A stretch of 64,000 bases of DNA from positions 58,077,053 through 58,141,052 of the forward strand of contig CM060732.1 in the NCBI GenBank assembly GCA_030704615.1, given 5' to 3'. The notes under the pieces were generated by a model that was given only the letters and a program-made list of their open reading frames with translations, was not told where the DNA came from and did no database searches. This document shows positions 1-12,544 of this stretch, piece after piece. A program made the translations under genes and the position numbers. The DNA comes from Takakia lepidozioides. Taxonomy: Eukaryota > Streptophyta > Takakiopsida > Takakiales > Takakiaceae. Within the stretch, counting starts at the first letter, position 1. Each line of letters begins with the position of its first letter.

Positions 1-628
1 TCTTGTCTCTCTCTATCAATGAGGTTAAGGAGCGGGTTGGGTTTACAAATCCGCCCATTTCCCCTCATCCAAGGGACATGGGTGTAGGTGCCCCTCAACA
101 TTTGGATATGCTCATTAGCAGTAAAGTTGTAAGCTCTCCATTTGGTTTAACTCATGCCTTAACCTGCCTTGACTGAATTTGGGCCACATCTGCGGCTTCC
201 ACCAAGGGTTTGCAGAGTGCAGAAATATGCATCACTGTTCTTAACAAGTCTCAACTATTATTTTTCCAATCTCATTCTCCGTTTGCTGTATTGCTACTAG
301 ATCAGCACTTCCATACACTCTCAAGCAGTTTTAAAATCTGGCTGCTTCTTGTCTTCCTTGAGTTTTTTCTTCATCCTTTAAGGTCTAATTCAGAGGGGCG
401 ATTCTGTTGGCAAGGGAACATATTTTGCCCTTGTTTCAGATTGTAGCTTCCCCCGTTCTGAGCCCTTCTGGCTTATCCTCCCTCCCCTCCTCAACTTCCA
501 TTCAAACCATATACACTCTATTGATAGAACTGTCTAACAAACACTGTATCTCTCCCTGTCGAAGACCCAAATGTCTCTGTTGTTCAATTTCATCATTTTC
601 ACTAGCCCGTGTCTCTCATACACTGTTT
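1..628. other. Upstream region of the F-box gene
   Basis: No gene is recognised here. The stretch is pyrimidine-rich near the downstream gene and probably holds its promoter and 5' leader. An open frame from 407 continues in phase into the F-box gene, but its residues look like translated leader (Ser/Leu/Cys-rich, no domain). Confidence 0.4.
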
Positions 629-1756
629 ATGGTGGGAGCCTCAGATGACAGTAAGGCCAAAGTCAATGAGACCTGTGGACCAGACCAACAACTGATTGAG
701 AGATTGTGGAACAAGTTGCCCGATGAGGTTATGGATTTGGTGCTGGCATGGCTGCCTCTCTCTTCCTTCTTCCGCATGCATTGTGTGTGCAAGAAATGGG
801 ATAATGTGATCTCATTGCCCAGCTTTCTTGAGACATACTCTCGTGTTCCTTCTGGGAATGCATGTTTCCTTCACCTAATTAGGGTTAATGGAGTTTTAAT
901 GGCAGCCTTCCATGATCCCTCAGCCAATCGTTGGCAGCGGTTATCATTAGATTCCATCCCTGTTAATGCTTCCATTCATGGTGGAGCTGGGGGATTACTC
1001 TGTTGCCAGAGGGTAGAAAATGGATTGCTGGTGCTGTCCATTTCAAATCCATTGACAAAGGCTTGGAGAGATTTGCCCCCCATGCCTCATCCGTATACGT
1101 CCACATGTTTTCTGAAAATGGTGGCCAACAAAGAGACAAATTCCTATATGGTTATTCGGGTAGGCCAATTACAGCCACTTCCGCCCGTTCGAAACAATGG
1201 TCCTCGCATTGAACTGTGTACAGAAGTATATGAGTCTGCTCATAATAGTTGGAAATCTTTTGACAACACACCGACAGATCTTCGGTTCATCCAAGGATGT
1301 TCTGTGCACAACGGATCACTTCATTGTCGGACTTCCACCACCCGGAGGATGATGGTGTACTACTTGAAGCAAAATGTCTGGACAGAGATCTTTGCTCGAA
1401 ATCTTGACTACATTCTGGATTCAAAGATGGTGGACTGTGACGGCAAGCCTTTTTTAGTGACAAGGGTTTGGAAAGGTGGACTAATGGAAAGCATTGATAT
1501 CTGGGGGCAGAAACAGAGACCTCTTTGTAATTATTCTGGAATTGAAGAGCCAGATGATAATAAGTCACAGCATGATCCCTCCCTTGAAAATGTGGAGTGG
1601 GAAGAGGTTGCCATTATGCCTCCCACTTTGTTCCAAGAGTGGAGCTCAAGTGCAGGCCTATTTTACCATGTCGGTGTTGGTGACTCTATTTACTCCACAT
1701 GTCTGGCACGTGGGGCCAGCAAGCTTGTAACATACAGTGTACGCCAAAGGAGATAG
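629..1756 (+). CDS. F-box protein with kelch-like C-terminal region
   Basis: Single-exon gene of 375 aa from the ATG at 629; an in-frame ATG at 407 would add 74 low-complexity residues and is less likely. Residues about 27-68 form an F-box: NKLPDEVMDLVLAWLPL, then a Cys-Lys-Lys-Trp segment, the usual SKP1-binding helices. The remaining 300 residues show the beta-rich pattern of plant F-box/kelch proteins (recurring GG, NP.T..W and VYES...W signatures). F-box proteins are substrate receptors of SCF ubiquitin ligases; the target cannot be told from sequence. The frame is open throughout and the gene looks intact. Downstream is the GAPN locus on the same strand, with no sign of shared transcription. 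The subfamily is uncertain. Confidence 0.82.
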   Translation: MVGASDDSKAKVNETCGPDQQLIERLWNKLPDEVMDLVLAWLPLSSFFRMHCVCKKWDNVISLPSFLETYSRVPSGNACFLHLIRVNGVLMAAFHDPSANRWQRLSLDSIPVNASIHGGAGGLLCCQRVENGLLVLSISNPLTKAWRDLPPMPHPYTSTCFLKMVANKETNSYMVIRVGQLQPLPPVRNNGPRIELCTEVYESAHNSWKSFDNTPTDLRFIQGCSVHNGSLHCRTSTTRRMMVYYLKQNVWTEIFARNLDYILDSKMVDCDGKPFLVTRVWKGGLMESIDIWGQKQRPLCNYSGIEEPDDNKSQHDPSLENVEWEEVAIMPPTLFQEWSSSAGLFYHVGVGDSIYSTCLARGASKLVTYSVRQRR

Positions 1757-3128
1757 CAATTAGTAGATGGCTGCCCTGTTAGCCAAAGCAATACTTATCT
1801 TGGGGGTTTTGAGTTCCGGCCAAGGCTGGATGCAGCTGTTTAGCGTGGAGAATCTCTTCACAGTTTGCTAATGGCAAAGATTCTTCTAGCTAGTATTGCC
1901 ACTCCATCATTTTTACAGTTGGACTGATCCAAACTTTCAATAATGGAGTTTTTCTGAAACTTCATGGTTGGGAGATTGCAACAGTTGAACCGTCAGAGTG
2001 ATCACAGACAGGAGACGGGTGTTAGTTGCAAGTCCAGTTTGCCATATCGTCAGCTCTATCTGATTGCGCGATTAGGCACCTGAGTGGGCTGGCAATGCAT
2101 GGGTTGGTCTGCCACCATAGTCTTTAACCATACTGGTTCCTGCTGGGGTTGAAATCCTTCCAATCTCAACCTGGACATTAATGGGCTTAGCAAAAGTGGG
2201 CAACGAATCTTCCACAATTTCAGGCATGGTTCAAGATCCGTGATGATGTTGTTCTTCTACAAGTTGAATCGGTGGAAGGCTACACCTGCAGTGTTGGAGG
2301 GCCCTGATGTGAGCCTGATTATTTGTATTGAACCTCGTGCTTGATCTGATTTGTCAACCGAATCAGTGGCAGTGTGAGAGGATGTGAACATGGGAGAGCT
2401 CTTGAATTTGAGAGTAAGTTACCTTACTGTACATGAAGTGTGCAAACCTGGTCTTGTTGAACCACCTTGTGCAATACATTTGAGATAACTATCCAGATAA
2501 ATGTGTGGGTGGATGAGTTCCATCCATTGTTCTGTGCTTTGAAACGCGGAGCAGACACAGCAAGCAGTTATGGCTGCAGTTGGGAAGGGAAGGTTTCGTG
2601 CGTCTCTCGAGTATATGCCTCTCAGATTTTTTCACATCATCGAACTTTCTTGCAGCTGGAATGCTCTACTTAAAAGAATCCTCTGAAGCACGCATTGCTA
2701 GTGTTGAAATTTTGCATGCGGTCTTTACTCGATTTCTGTGGAGTAGTAGGGGAGCGGTGTCCAAGCGGCTCTATCATTTTGCTCCCCGCAGGGGATTAAT
2801 TTCTGCATTTAGATTTCAATGTAATTACAAGAATCCTTCAAAGTTCTGAGTCCCCACGTAGCCAGAGTTGTTTGCTCGGTATCTCTATCCAGGCCTCTGG
2901 TGTTCTCACGAGGCCAGGTTTGTTCATTCAAGGGAAAAGGCTTTCACTTCGGCTCTCTCTTTCATTAGCTTGTATTCTTCTTTTATCTACTATATTGAAC
3001 AGACGGGGTACAGATTCACTCGCGCTGTGTCAAACCATCTTGAGCAGGATATCTGTGCCAGATTGGATCTTAGGATCCTGATTGTTAAGCTCTAAGTTAA
3101 GGACCATTAGGCTGTACATGCGTCCCAC
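1757..3128. other. Spacer between the F-box gene and GAPN
   Basis: Contains the presumed 3' UTR of the F-box gene and the 5' region of GAPN. Short open frames at 2467-3095 have no recognisable family and overlap in several frames, so they are not called. No repeat or RNA gene was noticed. Confidence 0.4.
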
Positions 3129-4183
3129 ATGCGTTCTTGTAAGGAAGCACTCTGTCGCTCGCCGAACGACAACGTCTTCAAGGACATTGTTGTTGACAAA
3201 GAAAAAGATGCTTATAAGTACTATTTGGATGGCGAGTGGAAGGTGTCAAGCTCGGGGAAATCTGTCCCCATTATTAACCCCTCAAGATCCAGTATAAAGT
3301 GCAAGGTTTGTTCTAACAGCTTGACCAGTCCTCTCTTCAAAAGCCCTTCATCCTGTAAATTGGCACTGCCCGCACATTCTTTTCTCATATGTAGGACCTC
3401 ATGTTCATGAATGGTGCAAGTCAAAACATCCAGAGCCTCATGAAGTGAAGAGTGAGCACTATACACCTCAAGGCACTGCCGCACCTTCTTTTATATATGT
3501 AGGACCTCATGTTCTGGAATGGTGGACGTCAAAAAACATCCAGAGCGTCATCAAGTGAAGAGTGAGAACTATACACCTCATTCGATCGATATTCGTAGTT
3601 CACTATCAAATCATGCACACAACTTAATGATAGTCATGCTGATCATATACATAAAAAATGTGTAACCTGTACATATGTATCTGGCTGTAGCTTGCACCCA
3701 AGACGAAGTCAACAAGTGTGTGGACAGTGCAAAAGCTGCACAAACACTCTGGGCCAAGACTCCTTTGTGGAAGAGAGCAGAAGCACTTCAGAGGGCCACG
3801 GCAATGCTCAGAGACCAACAGGCGCCTATCGCAGATTGTCTTGTTAAAGAAGTTGCAAAGTGTCTAAAAGATGCAATTACGGAGGTGACGATGAACTTTG
3901 TTGAAAACCTTCTCGTTTTCCCTCATATAGATCTTCATTTTGGAGCAAACCTCAACGTCGAAGAAAATAATAGTCTGTACAACCTCTCATTTTGGATTAA
4001 TAGCGTCTTGAATGGACACACGTGAGGCCTGTGGACCCCGCCACGTCCAAACAGGGGTCCCACCATGGCCGGGTCCCCGCCCTAGGGTCTGCCGCTAGTT
4101 ATCAGGGCAAACCAGATGCCTTATTCCGGACTTAGTATTTTTCAGAGATTTTCTGAGTTTTCCATCTTCATCATACTTGTCAT

Positions 4184-5270
4184 GGGAAGATAATAGGAAT
4201 AATGTAAGAACTTAATGCAAGCGCGTCAGGACGGTCCAGCCCTGACACCCGTACCGCCGGTTCTTCGCCTCCGGCAGACATCGAAAGGCAGCCGGCTGGG
4301 CTCAGTCAATCCCTCCCCACCCCCGCCCTCATCCCATCGGCGTCGTCGCCCCCAACGTCATCGTTCTGCGACACTAGTCCGCCGCTTCCAGCAGTCCGCC
4401 AGTTCCTTGTAACCCCCGCCCCGGGTTCAACCATCACCCCCATGTAACCCTCTGTAACTCCGCCGAGTGTAACCCACACCACCATGTAACCTCTGTAAAA
4501 CCAAATAACCCATGACCCTCTGTAACCCTCACCACCATGTAACCCTCGTAACCCATGTAACCCTCTATAACACCGCAGAGTGTACCCCCACCCCTATGTA
4601 ACCCTCACTACATGTAACCCTCTGTAACCCATGTAACCTCTATAACACCGCAGAGTGTCACCCCACCCCTATGTAACCCTCACTACATGTAACCCTATGT
4701 AACACCCAGAGCAGAGTGTAACCCTCACGCCATGTAACCCTCTGTAACCTTTGTAACCCATGTAATCCTCTGTGACCCTCTGTAACCCATGTAACCCGCT
4801 GTGGACCCTTGTAACCCTCACACCATTAACCTCTGTAACACCGTTTGAGTAGTAGAGTGTCACCCTCACCCATATGTAACCCTCACTCCATGTAACCCTC
4901 TCTGACCCTCTGTAACCCTCACCACCATGAACCCTCTGGAACCATGTAACCCTCTGTGACCCTCTATATCCCTCACAGGTGTAACCCTTACACCATATAA
5001 CCCTCTGTAAACACCACAGAGTGTCACCCTCGCCACCATGTAACCCTCCGTAACCCTCACAAACATCTGTGGACACCGCAGAGTGTCACCCTCATCCCAT
5101 GTAACCCTCACAAACCCTCTGGGGCTCTGTAACCCATGTAACCCTCTGTAACACCGTAGAGTGTTGCCCTCACCCCTTATGTAACCCTCACTCCATGTAA
5201 CCCTCTGTAACCCATGTAACCCTCTATGACCCTGCCAGATTTGACAACACCGCGTGCAAACAGTTATCGT
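4184..5270. repeat. Left terminal inverted repeat and minisatellite arm of element 1
   Basis: 4184-4445 is the unique-sequence terminal repeat. 4430-5250 is a degenerate minisatellite of TGTAACCCTC-type units with interspersed CACCGCAGAGTGTCACCCTC blocks. It is the reverse complement in type, though not base for base, of 16480-17930. Long open frames on both strands here are repeat artefacts. Confidence 0.85.
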
Positions 5271-5391
5271 CATTGCATAAGTAAGTCACTTATGAGGGTT
5301 GTATAACATTCCCAGCCCCCACTTCTTTCTGCTGGCCTAGCAAAGTCGTATATGGCGATAACCCTCCTCGCTTTTATGTTTTTTTTTTGCA

Positions 5392-6420
5392 GGTACCACT
5401 GCTGCTACGGCCCGATAGATAGGCGCACGGACCCGCCGATTGTGAAGAAGAAAGAAAAACCGATAGCAGCCTCCGATAATCAAAAACCAGTCAAGCGAAT
5501 CAGACGTAAGGCAGCGGATTTCGGAGAGTCATACAAACGTGGGTGTACGTGTAGCTTCAAAGTTGGCCAGTGTTTTCTAGATTCAGAGTTGGCAATCATC
5601 ACATACTTCCAGAAACAGCATGTGGATGCAAAAGGAAAGCCATGTCATGGTTCAGCTGACCCCTCTTCCCATTTCTCGCGATTCGTGCATGCCCCTCGTC
5701 TCAGCCAAGATATGAAACAGTGGATCGTCGATAGTCTTCGCAGTGGCCTATCTCCAGCTATAATTATGACACAACACACTCAACAGCTCCAGGAAGCTTG
5801 TGCGTCTCAGCCAGGCATGGAGTGGAGTCGCGATTGTTTCTTGTTCGAGTACGACGTGAGAAACATTGCCGACAAGCTTGCGATTGAGAGTTACAAAAAA
5901 CATCCAGATGATGCAAAAAGTGTACGTATGTGGGTCGATAACAATCCTGAAAGCGTCTTCTTCTACCATGAAGAGACAGCGCCAGTGGCGGGTGATTTGA
6001 AGTTCGTAATTGGAATACAAACGGAGTGGCAAAAACAGAAAATGATCGACCTGGGACACAACCGTGTGGTATCTTGCGATGCAACATTTGGGACCAATGA
6101 AAATAAGGTATTTGTGTCACGTTTTACCTTTCATTGCATTCTGGAATGTGAGTGCCACGCAACTGTTGCCAATATTATAACACTCACCTTATTCATTTTT
6201 GTACCATTGCGACATTGCAGTTCCCAATGTATACCATGATGGTGTTCAACGAATGGCTCAACGGCATACATGTTGCTTATATTATATCAGCGAAAAACAA
6301 AACGACTGAGCTGAGCCCCTGGATGAAACGTCTTCGCGACCGACTTCTTCAGAGCAAACCAGATTGGAGGCCAAATGCTTTTGTTGTCGACGATGCAGAC
6401 GCAGAAATCAATGCTATCAG
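5392..6420 (+). pseudogene. MURA-type transposase, N-terminal half (element 1)
   Basis: Two exons, 5392-6107 and 6221-6420, with clean AG acceptors (TTTTTGCAG, CATTGCAG) and GT donors. The first carries a basic region and a Cys-rich segment (RGCTCSFKVGQ). Two of the three DDE catalytic acidic residues are visible: Asp in VVSCDATFG and Asp in FVVDDADAE. The protein would cut and rejoin element ends. The frame stops at a splice donor (6421) in the middle of the catalytic core; the matching next exon lies 5.5 kb away on the opposite strand (11918 downward). The N-terminal exon present in element 2 (56433-56771) is missing here, its place taken by minisatellite. Family identity is clear; the half-gene is non-functional unless separately rearranged. 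Confidence 0.85.
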
Positions 6421-6564
6421 GTACACGGCTAGAAGTTACAATGTTCTGAGTCACACAGTAATTCACACTACAAGTTGCATGCACGAGGGGTTTCATGGAT
6501 CGGGCTACACTGCTGCTAGTTACACTGAGAATCACAGTAAGAGTTAAACTGCCACCGGTATCCG

Positions 6565-6770
6565 CAGTGTCACCCTGAGGTGCAGTGTAACCCTCCTTCC
6601 ATGTTGCTCCTCTCTGCACAGTGTCACCCTCAGGTGCAGTGTAACCCTCCTTCCCTGTTGCTCCTCTCTGCACAGTGTCACCCTGAGGTGCAGTGTAACC
6701 CTCCTTCCCTGTTGCTCCTCTCTGCACAGTGTCACCCTCAGGTGCAGTGTAACCCTCGGTTTCAGGGCAT
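6565..6770. repeat. 54-bp tandem repeat, about 3.7 copies
   Basis: Unit of 54 bp containing CAGTGTCACCCTGAGGTGCA followed by GTGTAACCCTCCTTCC and TTGCTCCTCTCTG. Copies differ by one or two bases. It lies between the broken transposase intron and the protease gene, next to the inferred left inversion breakpoint. Confidence 0.9.
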
Positions 6771-6866
6771 CCTCCCCTTGCAGTGTCACCCTGCGCATCA
6801 ATGGGACCCACGAAGGCTGGGTCATTCTGAGAGAGGTTGACCACATGATCCTGACAAATACTTACA

Positions 6867-9393
6867 TTGCTGCATCGAGGGTTCAACCCAACATCTCCAG
6901 ATTCAAAGTCATACACAGACTTTGGGTCAAGCGGGTCCCTGATTCTTCGATTAAGACCTTCAAAAGAAATGACTGGGGCTGCGGACAAAAAGGTTCGCAC
7001 TTGGGTGTTCCACCTTGATGTATCATCTTCAATATCAGTATCAGAATTCATGGGCAAATCCCGCGCTGACAATGCCGTGAGGGACATTGTCGTGGGTGAC
7101 ACACCATTGCCCGTGAACACTGTAACTTCCGTTGAGAGTGACATTGACATGGGTTACACCCCACAGCCAACCCACATGGCAGATGTCAGTGAGTGTAACA
7201 CTGCCATGGATGACATTCCACTACCACTAGTCGTGGAAGGTGACACTCCTTTGCCACGGCCACTAGTCGCGACGGATGACGGTCTTCCGCTAGTCAACAT
7301 GGTCTTGGAGGGTGCGGAGAAGGGCGACACAATCAAGGATGGCATTGAGGAGGTTGATGCAAAGAAGAGTGACATCGACATGGGTGACACGGGGAAGGGT
7401 GTCACCGAGGAGGTTGTCAGTTGGAAGGGTGACACAAAGCAGGGTCACACTGAGAAGCGTTTCACTGTGGAGAGTCACGAAGAGAAGGATGTTGCGGAGC
7501 ATCTAGACACTGAGAAGAGTGACACTGCCAAGGGTGACACACATAAGATTGTTACTCAGCAGAGTGACACTGGGAAGGAACCCGATGAGAAGGGTGACAC
7601 TGCGAAGAGTGACACGGATAATGCGGCCAAAGAGAAGGGTGACACTGAGACCAGTGACACTGAGAAGGTAGCCGGAGAGAAGGGTGACACTAAGATGCGT
7701 GACTCTGAGGAGGTAGCTGAAGAGAAGGGTGACACTAAGAAGAGTGACACTGAGGAGGTAGCCGAAGAGATGGTGACATTGAGAAGGAAGCCGAAGAGAA
7801 GGGTGACACTGAGAATCGTGACACTGAGGAGGTAGCCGAACAGAACTAAGAAGCGTGACTCTAACAAGGGGTTTGAACAGAAGGGTGACACTGACAGGGG
7901 TAGCACCGAGGAGGTGAGTTGTGACACTTCTGCCCTTGGTCAATCACCTCCCCAGCACGTCTCAGACGAGGGAGTGCAGTCTTCAGCACTTGCAGCAAAC
8001 TCAGAACAAGGCACCTCTGGCTCAGAAATTCCCCCTACCGGCAGCATTGTCAGGGTTGCAGAGAATCCCAGGAGGTCAAAACGGCCGCCTGCTCAAAGAA
8101 AGCAGTTGGCTGAACCCCCTAGCGCTGACAAAGAAGTATCTGTTCTTGTCGCACCCAAAAAACAACGAACCAAACCAAAAGGCAAAAGTGCAGGGGTCTC
8201 GGAGGTTGACGTTGTCCATCAGCAAGAGGTCCTTGCCAAGCACTTGCGGGAGCGTTCGAGGTACCTCATTGTACTTTGATCCTCTCTGATTTTGAATATT
8301 GATTATAACTCTTGTATGATGCATCGTAATGTTCGTAATGTGCGGTTTGTTGTGCAGACTAAAACAACGTTACTTGACAAAGTTCAGAATGGTGTCGGAC
8401 CCTCCTGGAGCGCCCGAAGTGAAGTTTTATTATGGCGATGCCTTCCTGGCTTCTAGTCCGTTACAGTTTTACTTGGAAGAGACAGATTTTGAGCCGATGT
8501 ATAAAATAAGAGCAACTGTCACAGATGCATTGCTCTCGGGTTACAACAAACTTCTGGAGGCCCAATTGTTTAAGGCTATCGCACCTGAGTTTGTCATCTG
8601 TGCTCCTTTCCAATGGCATGTCATGCGTACCAATGGTAACGATCTGCAGACGCTATTCGGGTTGGTGCAAGAATGGTACACTCAGGATGCCCGAGGGATG
8701 GTGTTCACAAAGAATCGAGATCTTGTGGACGTGGTTGTTATCCCTATTGTCTTTGAGTAAGTAATTTCAGCGTTGACTGAGCATGTTGGGTTACACTCCT
8801 CTATTCTAGACTGAGTTGCACTAGTGACTGCTGACTAGTTGTGTAACACCGTTTAGAATTATAGTACAAAGGGTTACACTACTGGGTTACACCACAGCCG
8901 GGTTACACCACAATGGGTTTCATTGGAGATGTTTTTTTCTATTCTGACGTAACGGCTTTGTTTGTGTTGCAGTGATCACTGGAGTGTTGTTGTTTTAGAG
9001 CGCCGAGGTCGGATAGTACATTTGGACTCCCATAAAACAATTGCTCGACCCAAACTCATTGAAGGAATTTTGCGAAATTTTGCCATAGCGTTCTTTGATT
9101 TCATGCCTGGATCTGATGACTTCAGTTACGTCATGGAGAGGATGGAATGGTTTGAGACCAGTGTCCCCCATCAACGGAGCTGTTGGGAGTGCGGCTATTA
9201 TGCACTTTGTTTTGTGCAATTTTACTTGGAGTGGAAGTTCAATGTGAAAACCACAGAAGATCGAACCCGTCATAGGCGGGCGTTTACTGCAAGTTGGTTC
9301 AACGAGTCAACCATGATAGCTTCCCGTACTCATATGATTAGTTGGCTGTGTGACGAGATGGACAAAGACTTGGTCAGATGGCCAAAGAAATAA
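6867..9393 (+). CDS. Ulp1/SENP-type cysteine protease with repetitive N-terminus (element 1)
   Basis: The catalytic region is spread over exons ending 8260, then 8358-8756 and 8973-9393, with matching phases across both introns. The peptidase C48 triad is visible: His in FDDHWSV, Asp in HLDS and Cys in WECGYY, with an upstream Gln (VPHQRS) in the oxyanion position. These proteases cleave SUMO-like modifiers, and Ulp1-like domains are known cargo of some plant MULEs. The N-terminal 400 codons are acidic/basic low-complexity repeats (units like EKGDTKKSDTEEVAEE), then a basic RRSKRPPAQRK stretch. Two one-base shifts near 7783 and 7850 break the repeat region, so the full-length protein may no longer be made. 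The start codon is unsure (6867 is the first ATG of the open frame). Confidence 0.75.
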
Positions 9394-10957
9394 ATAGCGT
9401 CTCTTGATACATTTTTGCTTCTATGTGGTTTGTTCGTAACACTTCACAGTTTGGGTTTCATGCAATGGGCTTACACACCTTATAAGGTTACATGAAGTGG
9501 AATCATAGACAAGTACTTGGGTACACCTTTGGGCCCTGGGGCAATGGGCTTACACTCTGTGGGTTCACACATAAGTGATGGGTTACACCATGTCGGGTCT
9601 CACAACGTGGGGTTACACTTATGGGTTACATACAATGGGCCTAGGGTTACATGGTTGGGCCTTCCTGGCTATGTCAGGGTCACGTTGCTGAAACAGTATA
9701 CTTTTGTGGCATGTAACCCCACCTCGACTATGCGCATTTGTTTTATTTTTTATTTTTTTCGCACTGAAGTGTTTGTGCACTGAAGTTCTCAGATTTATAC
9801 TACATGGGGTTACATACATGAGGTCTATGTACAATGGGTTACATACGATGGGGTCACAATAGTGTGGGGGTAACATCTGGTCGGGCTACATACTTCTTGG
9901 AGTTACAACACTCTGGGTTACACTCACTCAAGAGGGTTACACAGTTCTAAGTTACACTGTGCTCAATGAAAGTGGGCAGGGTTGCCTATACAAGGGCTAC
10001 ATGTCGTGGGGATACATAAGATGGGGTGATGTAGCATCGGGGTTTATAGCGTGCACCCCAAATTGTACAATGGGTTACATGCGATGGGGTGACATCAATG
10101 GGGGTTACATGTGGTCGGGATACATACTTCTTGGGGTTACACAACAACAAGTTACACTCCGGAGGGCTACACTGGTCCATAACATAGGTTGAACGGAATG
10201 ATTATCTATCTCATGGATTACACGTCCATGGGTTACACACAAATTGGGTTACACATACAGGGGTTACACATACAGGGGTTAGTGTTGGTGACTAAAGGTG
10301 CTCGACTTCAGCATCTTCCCACTCTATATTGAAGGGTCATGTAACCCTGGCAGACTAACCCAGACCCTGTAGTCACATTGTAGTCATCGACTTATAATTC
10401 TCAGAGTTACACCACTGACATCAATATTCTATGGGGTTACATATTGGGTTACACTGTTGATAGTTACATTGCAGTTACACTTGGAGTTACACCACAATGA
10501 GTTACACTGAAGAGGTTCACACTCATCTGTGTTACACTGTGTGGAGTACCACAGATGCGAGTTACACTAAGTAGAGCTATGTTACGTTATGAAACCCCAG
10601 ACGGTGTAACCCTGCGGTGTGTCACCCCAGCCCATGGGTGTCCCATTGAGTGGGTTACATAGGTTGAATGTGGATGGAATGGCAAAGTGAATAACAACCC
10701 ATGAACAGACATGTACTTCATATTAAACTTGGTGATCACAAAATAAGTGTCATTGCCAATGGACTCAATGGTCACTTACTACGGAACCGGTCTACAAAAT
10801 CTACTTTCCTGGCAAGGGACATGTTGTTTCCATCATCATTTTTTATGAATGGAACTGCTTAAAGAGGGTGCAACAGACCTTTGTCGATTCTAACTTGTAA
10901 AGTGGACAGCCTCCCACGAACACAATGAAGCTCGGCAAGCAGATGTTTGCGCATTGT
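9394..10957. repeat. Degenerate GGGTTACA-type minisatellite spacer in element 1
   Basis: Non-coding. Dense in GGGTTACA/GTTACACT words with variable 8-20 bp spacing from about 9425 to 10640. 10640-10957 is less repetitive and holds nothing recognised. Confidence 0.75.
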
Positions 10958-11918
10958 TTAACTCTCATTGCCAAGAAGCGACAGGGACTTCAGCTCAGAT
11001 TCAATTGATGAAACATCCGATGGCTCCTGCCGACCACGCTGGGATGATGCTGAGCACTCCGTAGGCTCTGCTAGATTCACAACTTCCTCCTCTGCATCAA
11101 TATCTGGAAGTTCCGATTTCATCAACATGTGAAGACCTCCATGAATGGTCCCGAGCTTTGTGCCACAGAGCTTCACAATAAGCCCTTCCTTCAGATTTGG
11201 CTTCATCAATTGAAGAACGCGGATTTGATGTTTGCACAAGTTACCCTTCAAAGCCCATGGACAATCTCAACAAGCCCAGGTGGTTGCAGGTGCATAGATT
11301 GTGTAGCTTCGACCGGCCGTTTGAACACTATCCACAATCGCCGGATGACCAGGAATAGTGGGCAAATGAACATTGACATCAGGGATCTCCCTTGCAGTCC
11401 AAACAACATTACTGATAAATTCCTCCTGTCATACATTCCTTTTGAAGCCTTTCGATTTCAAGTTATCTCTATACCAATAGTGGGTTAGAACAGGACCCAC
11501 GAGTTCGCTGATCAGCCAATCGATTCTCCTGCCATCAAGCCTTTGCTTTCCCGAGCGTAAACGAGCCTTCAAATTTCCGTGCCAAGATTCAATTGCGGCA
11601 TTAGTATCCTGACTTGCATGGGGAATATAACGAGCCCCCGTGATCCACATGCTCAGTTTTGGGACCCATTCCATTCCGATGTAATGTAGGAAGTCACGCG
11701 CAAGCGGATAGGAATAATTCAAATCTTCCAGTCGCTCCAGCGCCCACTCTTCTTGGGTGACTCCCACACATGTGTTAATGCCGTACATTACGTCGCCAAG
11801 CTGTTTCAAAACAGCATTGCGAGTGTATGGATCGGGCATCTTACGCCACGAATGTTTCAGCCAAGCGCGGCGAACATGCCAAAGGCATAGAAATATCGCT
11901 ACGTCCCCAAACGATTCC
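10958..11918 (-). pseudogene. MURA-type transposase, C-terminal half with SWIM finger (element 1)
   Basis: Minus-strand exon beginning after the acceptor GTGCAG at 11919-11924. It opens with ESFGDV and the CLWHVRRAW motif that follows the second catalytic Asp in this family, then has the third catalytic residue, Glu, in DTNAAIESWHGNLK. A SWIM-type finger follows (W-A-C, then D-C-P-W-A and N-L-C-K-H), then an acidic tail to 10958. Two in-frame TGA codons interrupt it: 11429-11431, where element 2 has Arg (CGA to TGA fits C-to-T decay), and 11267-11269, inside the SWIM finger where element 2 has Cys. The 5' half of the gene is on the plus strand at 5392-6420. Clearly a broken transposase. Confidence 0.85.
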
Positions 11919-11939
11919 CTGCACGCACACACATCAAAT

Positions 11940-12540
11940 GCCACCCAATCCATCAGTGTAACTCTTGTCAGTGTAACTCTTATCAGAGGAACTCTTCGCA
12001 GTGTAACTCGTAGAAGTGTAACTCTTCAAAGTGTCACTCTTAGTAGTGTGACTCATGTAATCCCTGGTCATGTAACTATCAGTGAACCTCACAGCAGTGT
12101 AACCCAACACATATAACCCCTCACAGCGCTGTAACGCAATCCATGTTACACCGTGTAACTCTCAGAGCGACCCAACCCATACAACCCTCTGCGATGCTCC
12201 CAGTGTAACTCACAGGCTATAGCAGTGCAACCTAATCCATGCAGGACTGTGGATGACACGCCGTGTAACTCCCAGTGTAACTCGCAGTGTAACCCTCTGT
12301 CTACCTCATAGCTGTGTAACCCTCAGTCTAACTCACAGCAGTGTAACCCTCCGTCCAACTCAAGGCAGTATAACCATCTGTCTAACTGATAATGTAACCC
12401 TTAGTGTAACAGACAGCACTGCAACCCAATCCATGTAACCCCTCAAGCAACTGACAGTGTAACTCCAAGTGTTATAGGCAGCAATGCACCCCCTCGTGTA
12501 ACTGCTGCTAAGTTCACCCCTAAGTGCAGCTGGGTTGAGT
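11940..12540. repeat. GTGTAACTC-type minisatellite, inferred inversion breakpoint zone
   Basis: Irregular repeats of AGTGTAACTC / CAGTGTAACCC. The part nearest 11940 is the transposase intron (minus strand), whose words GTTACACTGA also occur in the plus-strand intron after 6421. No gene. Confidence 0.7.
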
Positions 12541-12544
12541 ACAA

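Noticed and set aside
1003-1730. Secondary frames within the F-box gene on both strands
   Set aside because: Overlap the main frame and lack any family pattern.
4669-5273. Minus-strand frames of 135 aa rich in Gly-Tyr, Arg-Val-Thr and Gly-Leu-His
   Set aside because: They translate the GAGGGTTACA minisatellite; equally long frames appear on the other arm and in several phases.
6565-6770. CRISPR-like array of regular repeats
   Set aside because: Eukaryotic context; repeats are contiguous without unique spacers.
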